Below, piece after piece: positions 16,501-22,510 of a DNA stretch of 32,680 nt. The translations under genes were made by a program, and so were the position numbers. The number at the start of each line of letters is the position of its first letter. Position 1 is the first letter of the stretch. Under the pieces are notes generated by a model. The model did not search any database, was not told the DNA's origin, and saw nothing but the letters and a program-made list of their open reading frames with translations. The stretch is taken from assembly GCF_000148725.1 (NCBI RefSeq), contig NZ_GL476302.1, positions 20,260 to 52,939 of the forward strand, read 5' to 3'. The DNA is from Roseibium sp. TrichSKD4 (GTDB taxonomy: Bacteria > Pseudomonadota > Alphaproteobacteria > Rhizobiales > Stappiaceae).

Positions 16501-18536
16501 TACTTTCCGGCGGTCACAATGATGACTTAATTGAAGGTGGTTCTGGAGACGATGAATTGCGAGGGGGTATTGGGTCCGACAAATATGTCTATTCGCTGGG
16601 TGACGGCAACGATGTGATTTTGGACGGAAATGGCGCTAATTCTGTTTTGCTTCGAAGTATTTTGCCAGAACAGATTGAGTTGGCGAGCAATTTGGAGAAG
16701 GATCTATTGGTGAATTTCATCGAGTCTGGAGAACGGTTGACCATTAAAGGGCATTTTGGAAGCTCTGCAGGCACCTTCAGTCTTGAGTTTTCCGATGGAA
16801 GTTCCTGGGGCGCTGAAGAGATACTCAGAAATACTCCAATATATGGAACAGATGATAATGACTACCTTTCCGGGACGTCCGGGGACGACATTATCAGTGG
16901 AGCCCAAGGAAATGACACCCTTGCGGGCGGCGGCGGCAATGACACTTATATTTACAATCGTGGAGACGGGAATGATGAGGTCTTGGACCGGTCAGGTCAA
17001 AACACGCTTATACTAAAAGACATTATTTCTTCTGACGTCTATTTATGTGGTGCATCATCTAGGAACGGATATGTGATTGATAAGGTTACTTGGGAAACTA
17101 TATATATACCAAACGCATTTTCCAGTTCGAGTAGTTATTATCGAAAGTCTAATATCCAAAAAATCAAGTTTGCGGATGGTGTTGTATGGGACCGAAGTAC
17201 ATTTTATTCGAAGAAATCTGATATTAAAATGGGTTCCGCAAATGACGATCGACTGTACGGCAACTCTACCGGGAAATCTACACTTATTGGGGGTGAGGGG
17301 GACGATCAGTTAAACGGTTACCATTGGATAGATGACGAGTATATATATCGATTAGGCGATGGCAATGATGTTATCGTGGACTTTGGTGGTCGAAATCAGC
17401 TTAGTTTTGCAAATGTGAGTAAGCAGGATATCGAGTATTTTGTCTCCTATGGGGACTTGATGGTAAAGATCCTCGCTACAGGAAGCGAAATAAAGATACT
17501 GGACGCTTCAAATCTTACTCGGCCTATTGACACATCTATAAAATTCTTTGATGGAACCGTTTTTTCATCATCATACCTCGCTGCAGTTGGATATTCTTTA
17601 CAAGGTGTCAGTGACCAACTTGATATGACGACATCTCGTGTCTTGGAGGGCACGATTAACGATGATGTTATGAGCCAATATCACAGTTCCATTCCCACGG
17701 AGTTTCGGGCGGGTGCTGGTGCGGATATCGTTAATGGCACCAACGCGGATGATGTGATTTTTGGTGGTATCGGAAACGATACTCTTCGAGGCGGAGCAGG
17801 AGACGATATCTATCTCTTCAGTAAAGGCGATGGGCAAGACATTGTTAGTGACATTTCCGGAAATAATCACATCGTATTACTGGATGTTACGGACAGTGAA
17901 GTTGAGGTCGAGAGGGTCGGTGAATCCATAAAGTTAATTGTCACTAACACCGAAGATACGGTGCTGGTATCGAACGCCCTACAACTTGGTGAAAGAGGTC
18001 TTGGAAGCATTAGATTTAACGACGGAACTATATGGGGTCATGAGGAATTGCTTTCCAAGATAAACGAGTTTCAAGTGTCAGGAATACACTATGGAACATC
18101 CAAAAATGACGTTTATTTCGGTGGCGAAAATACTGATGATGTTAGCGGCGAAAGTGGAAATGACTATCTAAACGGTAAAGATGGAAATGATTACCTTTAT
18201 GGCGGTTCAGGTGCCGATCGGATAATTGGTGGAGAAGGTGCGGATTGGTTGGAAGGAAATAGTGGCTCTGATTTGCTCGTTGGAGGCGCGGGTGATGATA
18301 CCTTTTACTTCGGATATAATTTTGATATGGACACGATCGCAGACTTCCAAGCGGGTCCTGCAGCAGGAGACGTCATCCAATTGGATAACCTGCGTGTAAG
18401 CAGCTTTGAGGAAGCCGTTGCGTTAGCTGAGCAGCAAGAGAATGATGTTGTTTTTGATTTCGGTCGAGGTGACACTCTAACATTGTTAGGTGTTAATCTT
18501 TCTAATTTAACTAGTGACGATTTTTGGTTTTCTTAA
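7557..18536 (+). CDS. Giant RTX exoprotein with AHH-like nuclease, S8 protease and P domain
   Basis: The 3,659-residue protein (about 380-390 kDa) starts at 7557 with TGGAG 8 nt upstream. Domain order by residue: 6-75, AHH/HNH-type motif (NHHLIP at 6-11, NIMGLP, then HGGYH with His57 and His61); 280-395, glycine-rich hydrophobic segments; about 697-863, LDLDGDGVE region with EF-hand-like DxDxDG motifs common in RTX proteins; 908-947 and 993-1108, RTX nonapeptides; 1151-1237, cadherin-like domain; 1258-1595, subtilisin-like S8 domain (His1337, Asn1433, Ser1516 in GTSLAAP); 1608-1732, kexin-type P domain; then eleven RTX modules each ending in an F(A/S)DG.W block; and a C-terminal DTFYF/DDFWFS region typical of type I secretion substrates. 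There is no Sec signal. Calcium would fold the repeats outside the cell. No type I exporter is nearby. A nuclease toxin role is inferred. Confidence 0.92.
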   Translation: MSKLQNHHLIPQEYLPGGRNEHIIFKIEGVKELFQNNDPKYNIMGLPSEVNEIFQKHGGYHSGYTRFVSAQLQQIYDQGLTDPALIKNQLVGLTNVLKVNLANPNFDVPLNIQNADAIFQGWADSIKFRDYTGNADIPAVELDPANPQAYIDYQNKLMSKTAFLTGSELGLSFSVGQNGDFSSRHVDGDSIFNTFRYDSIDAGEQVDKLKQLVGDIEAVRDILKDVEFDPTSLEDRKTLAFVVNGVSSGELSIESAKTIAASFHDVTSGIPDVFEVGADDVSSTKPTVLYSAAATGLAGGLIIAKNLGVLSDLGEFLVTSAKADEFIENGQPEEAAKLWSVYAFELAGASATAGAGANVGGTYGGFWGALAGGVAGGIVGSIGGKALGELLYDRDPLSFQKLFPGHLPTDVIGDFVRNEDGRWANLHKDLNDPDLFVSDVGQIEELEQQRNSRLEYNDYIDFKLGAKKDPNSIDSWTYAGANGDRGIWMGADPGHLPDAETIELLDQKRAQRLELNATVDAIRLEDYSEAQGRFENDILVVSERIYGSHAETIQNNTNWLNEDAFQYGTTDFDSLSHGFDIATRFIHGNLGIGTENFGSHFASIRNDGLIATGGNWQITSVTANNPGFWAEVNAAISDWHQPGRANVIHTTASREVSRYWGDFSAGNLYRNTRVEDIAFSVSYLSRWSTSIAEVDPLVLDLDGDGVELTSFSDNYLFFDIDNDGHLERTGWVAPDDAMLVHDLDGNGRIDDITETLSEYYGAASGTGAIYGSSFEALTTLDSNGDGVVDQADSQYAALRLWQDANQNGQTDEGELVTLVDAGVTLLSLSDEADGAFVGGNEVKSNSTYTKSDGSRLTLAAVNFIADPSGLHAEVDGQGIRIELEDGSATYTVGDANGEIVTSSDKGATNLIGGIGDDVLTGDDQNNWLVGSLGSDTLHGGGGNDYLVADAADISVSQSNVQGGTGFDVAQFVGDQGIIFNLQKSQVEMAIGTDHADILSSGSSEQSIINGGAGDDIIFGGGADDVLNGEEGKDAIYGNSGDDLIRGHRGADTLEGGLGNDILQGGLGEDVLRGGAGEDLLTGGQGDDHLHGGGGYDVAEYSGSYADYIVTSNLDGTYTVTDRRNGSPDGADRLSDVEALNFADINEVQIDGDNPLPVKDVVRVSAEEDGKTYRIAISDLLANDLDYQGDSLSLREAFEATGGSVSLDDGEVVFVVEDGFSGIPSFSYRIADEHGNNGIQVGVTGTDLTAEMTGKVTLVLEHHPEDPQFLEQWYLPEINVLPVWKDYTGQGVTVGVFEPGPWDAEDYGQIDYSHPDLLPNIDQEALRTQNPNIEPTQHATLVAGVIGAARNDIGSVGVAYNSTLASEGISEKDISALRKWGDYDVANNSWGPEDQFGNSISDRDGNSKAYMIMESAIHDGREGLGTILVMAGGNGRQKGFDTNGSDLTNNRYGITVGAINAEGDLGNLQVAKAPFSNPGASILISAPGSNITSTSRLLENANGSIFGSDYETTQGTSLAAPIVSGVVALMLEANPSLGWRDVQEILAMSAEKIDDPNTEWHINGAVNWNGGGMHYSQDYGFGLVNAHAAVRLAETWQKQSSLHNEVQLSYQSGGLNSILPDGVGEFANTISVADHIKIENVEVQLDLHHMQLGDVEVLLVGPDGTESVLINRPGVASNSDGSGRGYDALDRIWLTSTTNHWGEYSAGDWTLIVKDKVTGESGKIRSWELRIFGEQASQDDLYVYTGEFSDQSNGDSLTVSDGDGYDIVNTSAILEDVIIDLSGFNWSKISGQPVVFNEGASIETVYAGDGNDLISGNKLNNILFGGRGHDLLRGNTGDDIIFGGNGDDIIQYTIGDGADVIESFYLGRSMAQGMDTLSFEGIGADDVALFQSGYDLNIQILSSGERIRVTNNFRAKSDLSALHDVDQYAVDQIIFSDGTKWNTQEILDRAIVKGSSEADLLYGTENDEKFNPGTGNDSVFGGGGNDTFLWKKGDGNDTISASIADQKNAEHDVYMQGLGQDLLILEDVLPNEVEIERLGSDIVFTVLKTGEKITLAESYVTFIDYATNEVMDNAPVDFVSFSNGDVWTLSELKTLAEDADGVSDEVTLRGAVLDERFPGEIAAKREIIRGTRGDDLLQGTNNNDVFRGGLGDDTLFGGDGDDVYLWKKGDGNDKIAASSLSSEGDEYGVVAQGLGQDLLILEDVLPNEVDIDRVGYDLVIKVHETGETITLSESYIEFVHYLSREVLDNAPAEIVKFSNGIVWTLPELEARAVVRGTDGDDTLLGTDLDDVFEGGRGDDVIYGFSGNDQFLYAEGDGNDVIKATIDQPGQQILGAAALGDDMLVFKDLNEDDVELYRDGVDIKVKIKSTGELITFEDQLQIFINAADREEIENISVDVIRFADGTTWTARDIALLTPIEGTNGNDYLTGSHTVWLDVIVGGRGDDTIRGANSRYASLDVEDVLIGGSGDDKLYGYAGSDVLDGGYGDDFLNGGAGEDRLEGGEGNDRLLGDADADVIIGGNGIDEVYYYTSNAAVIVDLNDALPEHGGHAEGDVLFSIENILGSSYADTLRGDDEGNSIDGYYGDDLLYGLGGDDDLKGAAGNDTIYGGAGSDLIYGGYGDDYVVGGLGDDHLQGGGGHDVYKYYHGDGNDVISDFKGVNIIDFDNISSTEVIFDRIGYNGADLQINVGEYSDSIVVKYYFDRQFSPIFSFNFADNAVLGFADLEEQFFHVVGTDQDDLLNYVLDGDYTITGGAGDDTIVTSAGDDTFVYALGDGNDIIRDRLGENRLILEDINADQVVIIRSGASDIDIKFKNTNENIHLEDVLLGSVAEDFRINFADGVVWNKGDLAAQGAIFGSNASDNITGSYYNDVIEAGRGDDNLQGGYGDDTYIFNSGDGVDQIIDGIGTNIVKVNGVAPSDVGVVYNSEDIVLELGGNGDSIVLDDFLPRWNQEIVIKFDDGTEWLRNNLLPDALSLMGSNSDEVLSGGHNDDLIEGGSGDDELRGGIGSDKYVYSLGDGNDVILDGNGANSVLLRSILPEQIELASNLEKDLLVNFIESGERLTIKGHFGSSAGTFSLEFSDGSSWGAEEILRNTPIYGTDDNDYLSGTSGDDIISGAQGNDTLAGGGGNDTYIYNRGDGNDEVLDRSGQNTLILKDIISSDVYLCGASSRNGYVIDKVTWETIYIPNAFSSSSSYYRKSNIQKIKFADGVVWDRSTFYSKKSDIKMGSANDDRLYGNSTGKSTLIGGEGDDQLNGYHWIDDEYIYRLGDGNDVIVDFGGRNQLSFANVSKQDIEYFVSYGDLMVKILATGSEIKILDASNLTRPIDTSIKFFDGTVFSSSYLAAVGYSLQGVSDQLDMTTSRVLEGTINDDVMSQYHSSIPTEFRAGAGADIVNGTNADDVIFGGIGNDTLRGGAGDDIYLFSKGDGQDIVSDISGNNHIVLLDVTDSEVEVERVGESIKLIVTNTEDTVLVSNALQLGERGLGSIRFNDGTIWGHEELLSKINEFQVSGIHYGTSKNDVYFGGENTDDVSGESGNDYLNGKDGNDYLYGGSGADRIIGGEGADWLEGNSGSDLLVGGAGDDTFYFGYNFDMDTIADFQAGPAAGDVIQLDNLRVSSFEEAVALAEQQENDVVFDFGRGDTLTLLGVNLSNLTSDDFWFS
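12990..18300 (+). repeat. Tandem RTX modules, eleven copies
   Basis: The coding sequence repeats a unit of roughly 350-900 nt: GG.G(D/N)D nonapeptides, then a GDGND.I block, a D.L.L.D section, and a closing (I/V).F(A/S)(D/N)G..W block. GDGND-like blocks occur near 13110, 13530, 14050, 14490, 15490, 15870, 16230, 16600, 16960, 17355 and 17825. Copies two and three are closest: both contain GQDLLILEDVLPNEV, and their DNA is highly similar at about 529-bp spacing (near 13601 and 14130), which suggests a fairly recent duplication. Confidence 0.85.
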
Positions 18537-18824
18537 TGCCGGAGTTGTTCGGTCTTCCACTTTAGTGTGTTTTCAGGCCATGACCTGAGACCCGGAATGG
18601 TAATCCTCCCTTTTACCTCGCGTTTTTGTTTGGCTGGTGATTCACTTTGTTTATTGTACTGCATTGACTCTTTGTACTTTCAGCCATAAAAAGCGGTTTC
18701 CGAAATCGCGAGGCCAAAGCGAGCGTATCTGATTGAAAGGGTGCAGTTGGAGCCATCACGTTTACCTGCTGGCTTGAGTAGGGCTCGATAAATTTGGGGG
18801 AGCCTATAAGGCTTCCCCAATGCT
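18537..18824. other. Region between the RTX gene and the IS-displaced gene end
   Basis: No gene is seen between the RTX stop and the orphaned 3' end of the minus-strand cassette. The two units are convergent here. The only clear structure is the hairpin at 18796-18818. Confidence 0.45.
18796..18818 (-). terminator. Terminator-like hairpin of the four-gene cassette
   Basis: GGGGGAGCCT, loop ATA, AGGCTTCCCC forms a 10-bp stem with one G-U pair. On the minus strand it begins 6 nt after the ancestral stop codon of the last cassette gene (18825-18827) and is followed by AAATTT rather than a strong T run. Its position right after the restored reading frame supports it as the original transcription terminator, now separated from the cassette by the IS5 insertion. 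Confidence 0.55.
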
Positions 18825-18891
18825 TTAGACCTCATATAACGATCTTCCGTCGTGTTTTAGGGCGTAAGCTAAACACGACGCCTTACCATTG
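18825..18891 (-). pseudogene. Orphaned 3' end of the last cassette gene, cut off by the IS5 insertion
   Basis: If the IS and one copy of the duplicated target are removed, the frame of the gene at 21536-22510 continues in phase through CTA ATT AGC into 21 further codons (NGKASCLAYALKHDGRSLYEV would be split here as NGKASCLAYAL and KHDGRSLYEV) and a TAA at 18825-18827. The original protein would have been about 343 residues. The in-phase continuation, the natural stop and the hairpin right behind it make this a confident reconstruction. Confidence 0.85.
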
Positions 18892-18899
18892 CTAATTAG
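18892..18899. repeat. Left copy of the IS5 target repeat CTAATTAG
   Basis: The 8-bp palindrome CTAATTAG occurs here and at 21546-21553, directly flanking the IS5 element. Because it is a palindrome, the exact duplicated part (for example central TA, AATT or all eight bases) cannot be fixed from this copy alone. Confidence 0.75.
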
Positions 18900-18916
18900 T
18901 CCGCCCTGAACAACGT

Positions 18917-19664
18917 CTAAGCCATTGATGTTGCGCGTGGCCGAAGCAATACGCAAATATTCGATTTGACCGGTTTGGGGATGGGGTTTGTGATCCAGAG
19001 CAGCAAAATGATCAGTGCATTGAGGATCAGACGCAGGTTATGACCGGCTGCGGCCAGCAGGGCGTTGATGGCATCGCCATTTTTGCCATTGAGGAAGTTC
19101 CGGTCAAGTCGTCCATCTGTTTTCATGTGGCCGATGGTGGCCTCGATCGCTGATCGTCGTTTCAGCTCACGCTTCATCTGTGCCGTCAGCCCGCGCTTCT
19201 GGCCGGAGATCATGACCTTGGCGTCGCCCTCATAATCATGCCCCCGATAGCCACGGTCCACATAGACACGCTCAGCTTTGGTGCCGCAGACTTTCTCAGC
19301 CTGACTGATGGTGTCATTCAAGGTGTGCCCATCATAGGGATTGCCCTCAAAAGCCCTCGCCGCAAGAACCAATCCTTCCCGATTGGTCGTGGCAATGCCA
19401 ACCTTGGCCCCGAACTCGTAAGGTGTTCGCGCCTTGCCCTTGGCAATACAGGCCACTTCCGGCGCATGCATGGAATAAATCTTGTTTTTGTCCTTGGGGG
19501 TCTGGGCCAGAAGCCGCTCCACCAGTCCCAGCAGACGGGAGAACCGGTGCTCAAGACCTTCGTTGCCTGCGATCTTGCGGGAGATGTCGCGATAGACCCG
19601 GCCCAGATAGGTCTTCAGCTTTTTGAGTTCCCGGCGCATCCGCTTGAACTGTTTGGCATGGGCA
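18917..19664 (-). pseudogene. IS5-family transposase, C-terminal part
   Basis: This is the downstream part of the DDE transposase. It reads YAHAKQFKRMRRELKKLKTY from the insertion point, contains ERVYVDRGYRG with the second catalytic Asp, and EATIGHMKTDGRLDRNF with the catalytic Glu, as in IS5-family enzymes. It joins in frame with the part at 20834-21433 once the IS630 element and one TA are removed (GGCCGTTA plus TGCCCATGCC gives GRYAHA). An ATG inside this fragment could start a 240-residue product, but no functional enzyme is expected. Confidence 0.88.
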
Positions 19665-19666
19665 TA

Positions 19667-20831
19667 ATACCAAACGTCAGATGAAGTGACTCATATTTGG
19701 GCTTCCGGTTTTGTTGCGAATATGATTCCAGATGGCAAACGATGGGAGTTTGCCATGGGAGCCGCGATACCGCTTCGAGATGACTTTGACGGTTGTACCC
19801 TTCGCCGGTTGGCGAGGGTGTGCCGGGACGCCAAACAGACCCGTCGCCTTTTGTCATTGGCGGTGATCTATGATGGGGGGAGCCGTTCGGACGCAGCTCA
19901 TATTGGCGGAGTGACGCTCCAAATCATTCGCGATTGGGTGCTGCGTTTCAATGCTTCTGGTCCCAATGGTCTGAAGGATACGCCCAAGTCAGGTCGCCCC
20001 TCAAAACTTGACGAGCAGCAGCGTCGTGCGTTGATCGAGATTGTCGAACGAGGCCCGTATCCATCGGTGGATGCAGTGGTACGTTGGCGCTTGAAGGATC
20101 TCGCTGCGTGGATCCTGTCTGAATTTGGCATTGTCGTTGACGAGCGTACCGTATCGCGGGAGCTGAAGAATGCGGGTTATCGGCGTCTGACGGCCCGGCC
20201 GCAGCATCCGGCGCAAAACGAGTTTGCCGTCGAGGATTTTAAAAAAGCTTCCCAGCCGAACTGGCGGAAATCGGCAATCAGCTTGAAAGCGGCACCCCGA
20301 TAGAGGTTTGGTTTCAGGACGAGGCGCGTGTGGGTCAAAAGACCAAGATCACAAGGCGATGGGCAAAACGCGGGACAAGGCCGCGGGCCCCCAAGGATCA
20401 GCGGACAAAGTCAGCATGGATATTTGGGGCCATCTGCCCGGAACGGGGTGTCGGTGCTGCGCTCGTCCTTCCCAAGTGCAACATCATGGCCATGCAAATG
20501 CATCTTCAGGAAATCTCGTCGCAAGTCGCTCCGGGAGCCCACGCCGTTGTCATCCTTGACCAGGCTGGCTGGCACACATCTGGCAAACTCGACATTCCCA
20601 ACAACATTACCCTTCTCCCATTGCCACCGAGGTCTCCCGAATTGAACCCGGTCGAGAACCTATGGCAGTTCATCAGGGATAACTGGCTGTCAAACCGGGT
20701 CTTCAAATCCTACGAACAAATCATCGATATCTGTTGCCGCGCATGGAACAGGTTAATTGAACAACCATGGACCATCATGTCCATCGGAATGCGAGATTGG
20801 GCCCATCGGTTCTGAATTTTGACGGTTGGTA
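19667..20831 (+). mobile_element. IS630-family insertion sequence inserted in the IS5 transposase
   Basis: The element is about 1.17 kb. Its ends read ATACCAAACGTCA on the left and TACCAACCGTCA (reverse complement) on the right, and it is flanked by TA at 19665-19666 and 20832-20833. A TA target duplication is the hallmark of the IS630/Tc1-mariner group. Removing it restores the IS5 transposase reading frame exactly. Boundaries may be off by one base because the left end has one extra A. Confidence 0.87.
19755..20815 (+). CDS. IS630-family transposase, needs a -1 shift at an A6 run
   Basis: The first frame (19755-20303) carries the helix-turn-helix half (RRLLSLAVIYDGGSRSDAA, GGVTLQIIRDWVLRFN). 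The second (through 20815) carries the DDE catalytic half with VWFQDEARVGQ, VVILDQAGWHTSG and SPELNPVENLWQF. The frames join by a -1 shift at AAAAAAG (20241-20246 is the A run): TTT AAA AAA then AGC TTC CCA gives KKSFPAELAEIGNQ. The fused product would be about 353 residues, the usual length for this family. Frameshifting on A-rich slippery runs is known in IS elements, so this may be a normal way to make the enzyme rather than damage. The start at 19755 (MGAAIPLRDDFDG) is chosen because it begins the conserved region. Confidence 0.85.
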
Positions 20832-20833
20832 TA

Positions 20834-21433
20834 ACGGCCCGCCATCAAGGCCGCCTTTTTGGCAACTCTGGTATGGCTGCGACGCAAGATGATGCCGGCC
20901 CTCTTGGCCTGGCGCACCAGAAGCTGCAAGGCCTTGTGATAAAGACGGCTATCGGTGGGATGGGCAATGGCTTTGGGTTGAACGGTCGTATCAACCAAGA
21001 CCCGCTCAAGGCTGCTCTTCTTGATCGTCCCGCTCTCAATCGCAACACCTACCGTAGCAGAAAGAAGCTTTTCCATTCCCTCAGGACCAATCCGTTTGCG
21101 CCAGCGGGTCATGGTTGAGGGATCAATGGGGAATTGGTGCTGGAAAAACTCAAAACCGCAGAAAGACTGCCAGTAGGGGTTTTCAACCCAACGCTCAACC
21201 GTCTCTTCATCGGAAAGATCGTACATGTGCTTGAGAAAGTGCAGCCCGGCCATCAGACGCGTTGGTTTGGCCGGTCGTCCCAAGGGGCGATAATGCCTGC
21301 CGAACTCCGCATCAAATTCATCCCAAGGCATCAGACCAGACAGCCGCACCAACGAATGGTTCATATCGATGATTGCGGCCAGGCGTTCCTTGAACAGATC
21401 GCCACACCGTTTGTTGCGTTTTGAAGGTCTCAT
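20834..21433 (-). pseudogene. IS5-family transposase, N-terminal part
   Basis: The frame starts at 21433 with MRPSKRNKRCGDLFKERL and includes RPAKPTRLMAGLHFLKHMYD, the DUF772-like N-terminal region of IS5 transposases, and LERVLVDTTVQPKAIAHPTD with the first catalytic Asp. It is cut at GRY by the IS630 element. Beyond that the frame reads 26 or so residues of IS630 DNA to a stop at 20753. It continues in the fragment at 18917-19664. Confidence 0.88.
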
Positions 21434-21535
21434 GAGAATATGCCAGAAAATGCGTGCTTCGGATCAACTAACCGGCATATTCACACATCCAAAACCCAAT
21501 GGGTATCCATACTCTTCAATCAGTTAAGGGGTTTT

Positions 21536-22510
21536 TCAGCGCGAACTAATTAGTGTTTCTTTTGTGTAGTGAAGCGCGTATTGACTCGGCTGCGCATAGT
21601 AGATCGGCACTTCTGGTTTTCCAGATTTCTCAGCAGCAACCGCAAAAAGGCACATCGCCAGCGAAACAGGCTTCGGACCAAAAGGCAGCATATATGACGT
21701 GCGGTCTCCGTTGCCTGTGACTCTACATATCGCGTCAAAGGTTTGCGATACATCTACTGCTGAGATTTGGATAAAGTCTATGGGATCTATCTTTCTTAAC
21801 CCATCATTTTCACGACCGACAATCCGCTCCATGGTTTCAACAAATTTCCAGTTTCGCTTCAGGCCTGGCGGCCCTGGTGGGAAAGGGAACAACATTTTCA
21901 AGGCACGAGGCCTGTCTTCACCGAACATTCTAGAGAAACTCAACAAATGAAATCCGACACCGACAAAAGCAAAATCGTGCTCGCTGCGACCATCAATTGA
22001 GGGGAAACCCTGCAACGGGCGAAGTGCCTCAGGGTTTGTTGAAATAACTTTTGCGTATTTTGTTCCTTGAGTATACGCAACGACCAAATTCTTCACACGG
22101 TCATCGTTCACCAGTAGCTGGACCATCGGAAAAAACCAGCGCTTTGGAAACGACGTGATATCAAGCAAAACGTGGGAAGAAACAGCAATGGCTTTCTCCA
22201 CGTAGTCGGCAATTTCATCAAGCGAAGATTTTAATTCACCATACAGCTTTTCGTATTTACCTGACAGCCTTTGCTCAATCCGGTTCCAGGCACCCGCTAG
22301 CACGCTTTGTGTGGTCGCGGGGTCTTGGGGAAATGGATCCTCAATTTGAATTAAGAAAAGTCTTTCTGAGTTTTTTTCGAGCTCAAAAATTGAATCAACG
22401 CTTCTTGTCTCTGTTCCGACACAGGCCAGAACAGTCCACTTGTCATTGTTTTTGAAGTGAGGAAAAATCCAGCTGGCGTCTCCCCAAGCTCTAAATTTAA
22501 AATTCTTCAT
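21536..22510 (-). CDS. Fourth gene of the defence-like cassette, 3' end replaced by IS5
   Basis: The 324-residue protein begins MKNFKFRAWGDASWIF. Two conserved-looking segments stand out: VLLDITSFPKRWFFPMVQLL (115-134) leading to VVAYTQGTKYA, and MLPFGPKPVSLAMCLFAVA (274-292) leading to PIYYAQPSQYA. Both look like strand-loop-helix elements of Rossmann-type folds, and GPKPVSLAM recalls the ligand loop of CARF-like nucleotide sensors. No known catalytic motif is evident and I cannot assign a family. Its ATG overlaps the stop of the ATPase gene (ATGA, 22507-22510). The last two residues (SR) come from the IS; 21 native C-terminal residues lie at 18825-18891. Whether the shortened protein still works is unknown. 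Confidence 0.8.
   Translation of the reverse strand: MKNFKFRAWGDASWIFPHFKNNDKWTVLACVGTETRSVDSIFELEKNSERLFLIQIEDPFPQDPATTQSVLAGAWNRIEQRLSGKYEKLYGELKSSLDEIADYVEKAIAVSSHVLLDITSFPKRWFFPMVQLLVNDDRVKNLVVAYTQGTKYAKVISTNPEALRPLQGFPSIDGRSEHDFAFVGVGFHLLSFSRMFGEDRPRALKMLFPFPPGPPGLKRNWKFVETMERIVGRENDGLRKIDPIDFIQISAVDVSQTFDAICRVTGNGDRTSYMLPFGPKPVSLAMCLFAVAAEKSGKPEVPIYYAQPSQYALHYTKETLISSR
21546..21553. repeat. Right copy of the IS5 target repeat CTAATTAG
   Basis: It matches the copy at 18892-18899 and marks the right boundary of the IS5 element inside the fourth cassette gene. Confidence 0.75.

Larger units (their letters stand above)
18900..21545 (-). mobile_element. IS5-family insertion sequence, split by an IS630-family element
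   Basis: The element is flanked by CTAATTAG repeats. Its ends form imperfect inverted repeats: TCCGCCCTGAACAAC on the left and TTCGCGCTGAAAAAC (reverse complement) on the right, 12 of 16 bases matching over the first 16. Without the inserted IS630 it would be about 1.48 kb and encode one transposase of about 449 residues on the minus strand. It has inserted in the 3' end of the last gene of the defence-like cassette. The transposase is interrupted, so the copy cannot move by itself. Confidence 0.85.

Noticed and set aside
8070-17870. Many open frames of 60-130 codons on both strands inside the RTX gene
   Set aside because: They are shadows of the repetitive, low-stop coding sequence and have no ribosome-binding sites or protein-like features.
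10278-18300. Regular short repeats that could be mistaken for a CRISPR array
   Set aside because: They are degenerate, in frame, and encode GG.GDD nonapeptides of the RTX protein; there are no identical repeats with unique spacers.
18848-18880. Large imperfect palindrome (CGTCGTGTTTTAG and CTAAACACGACG) next to the IS5 left end
   Set aside because: It lies inside the reconstructed coding end of the fourth cassette gene (KASCLAYALKHDG), so a separate attachment-site or terminator role is not needed to explain it.
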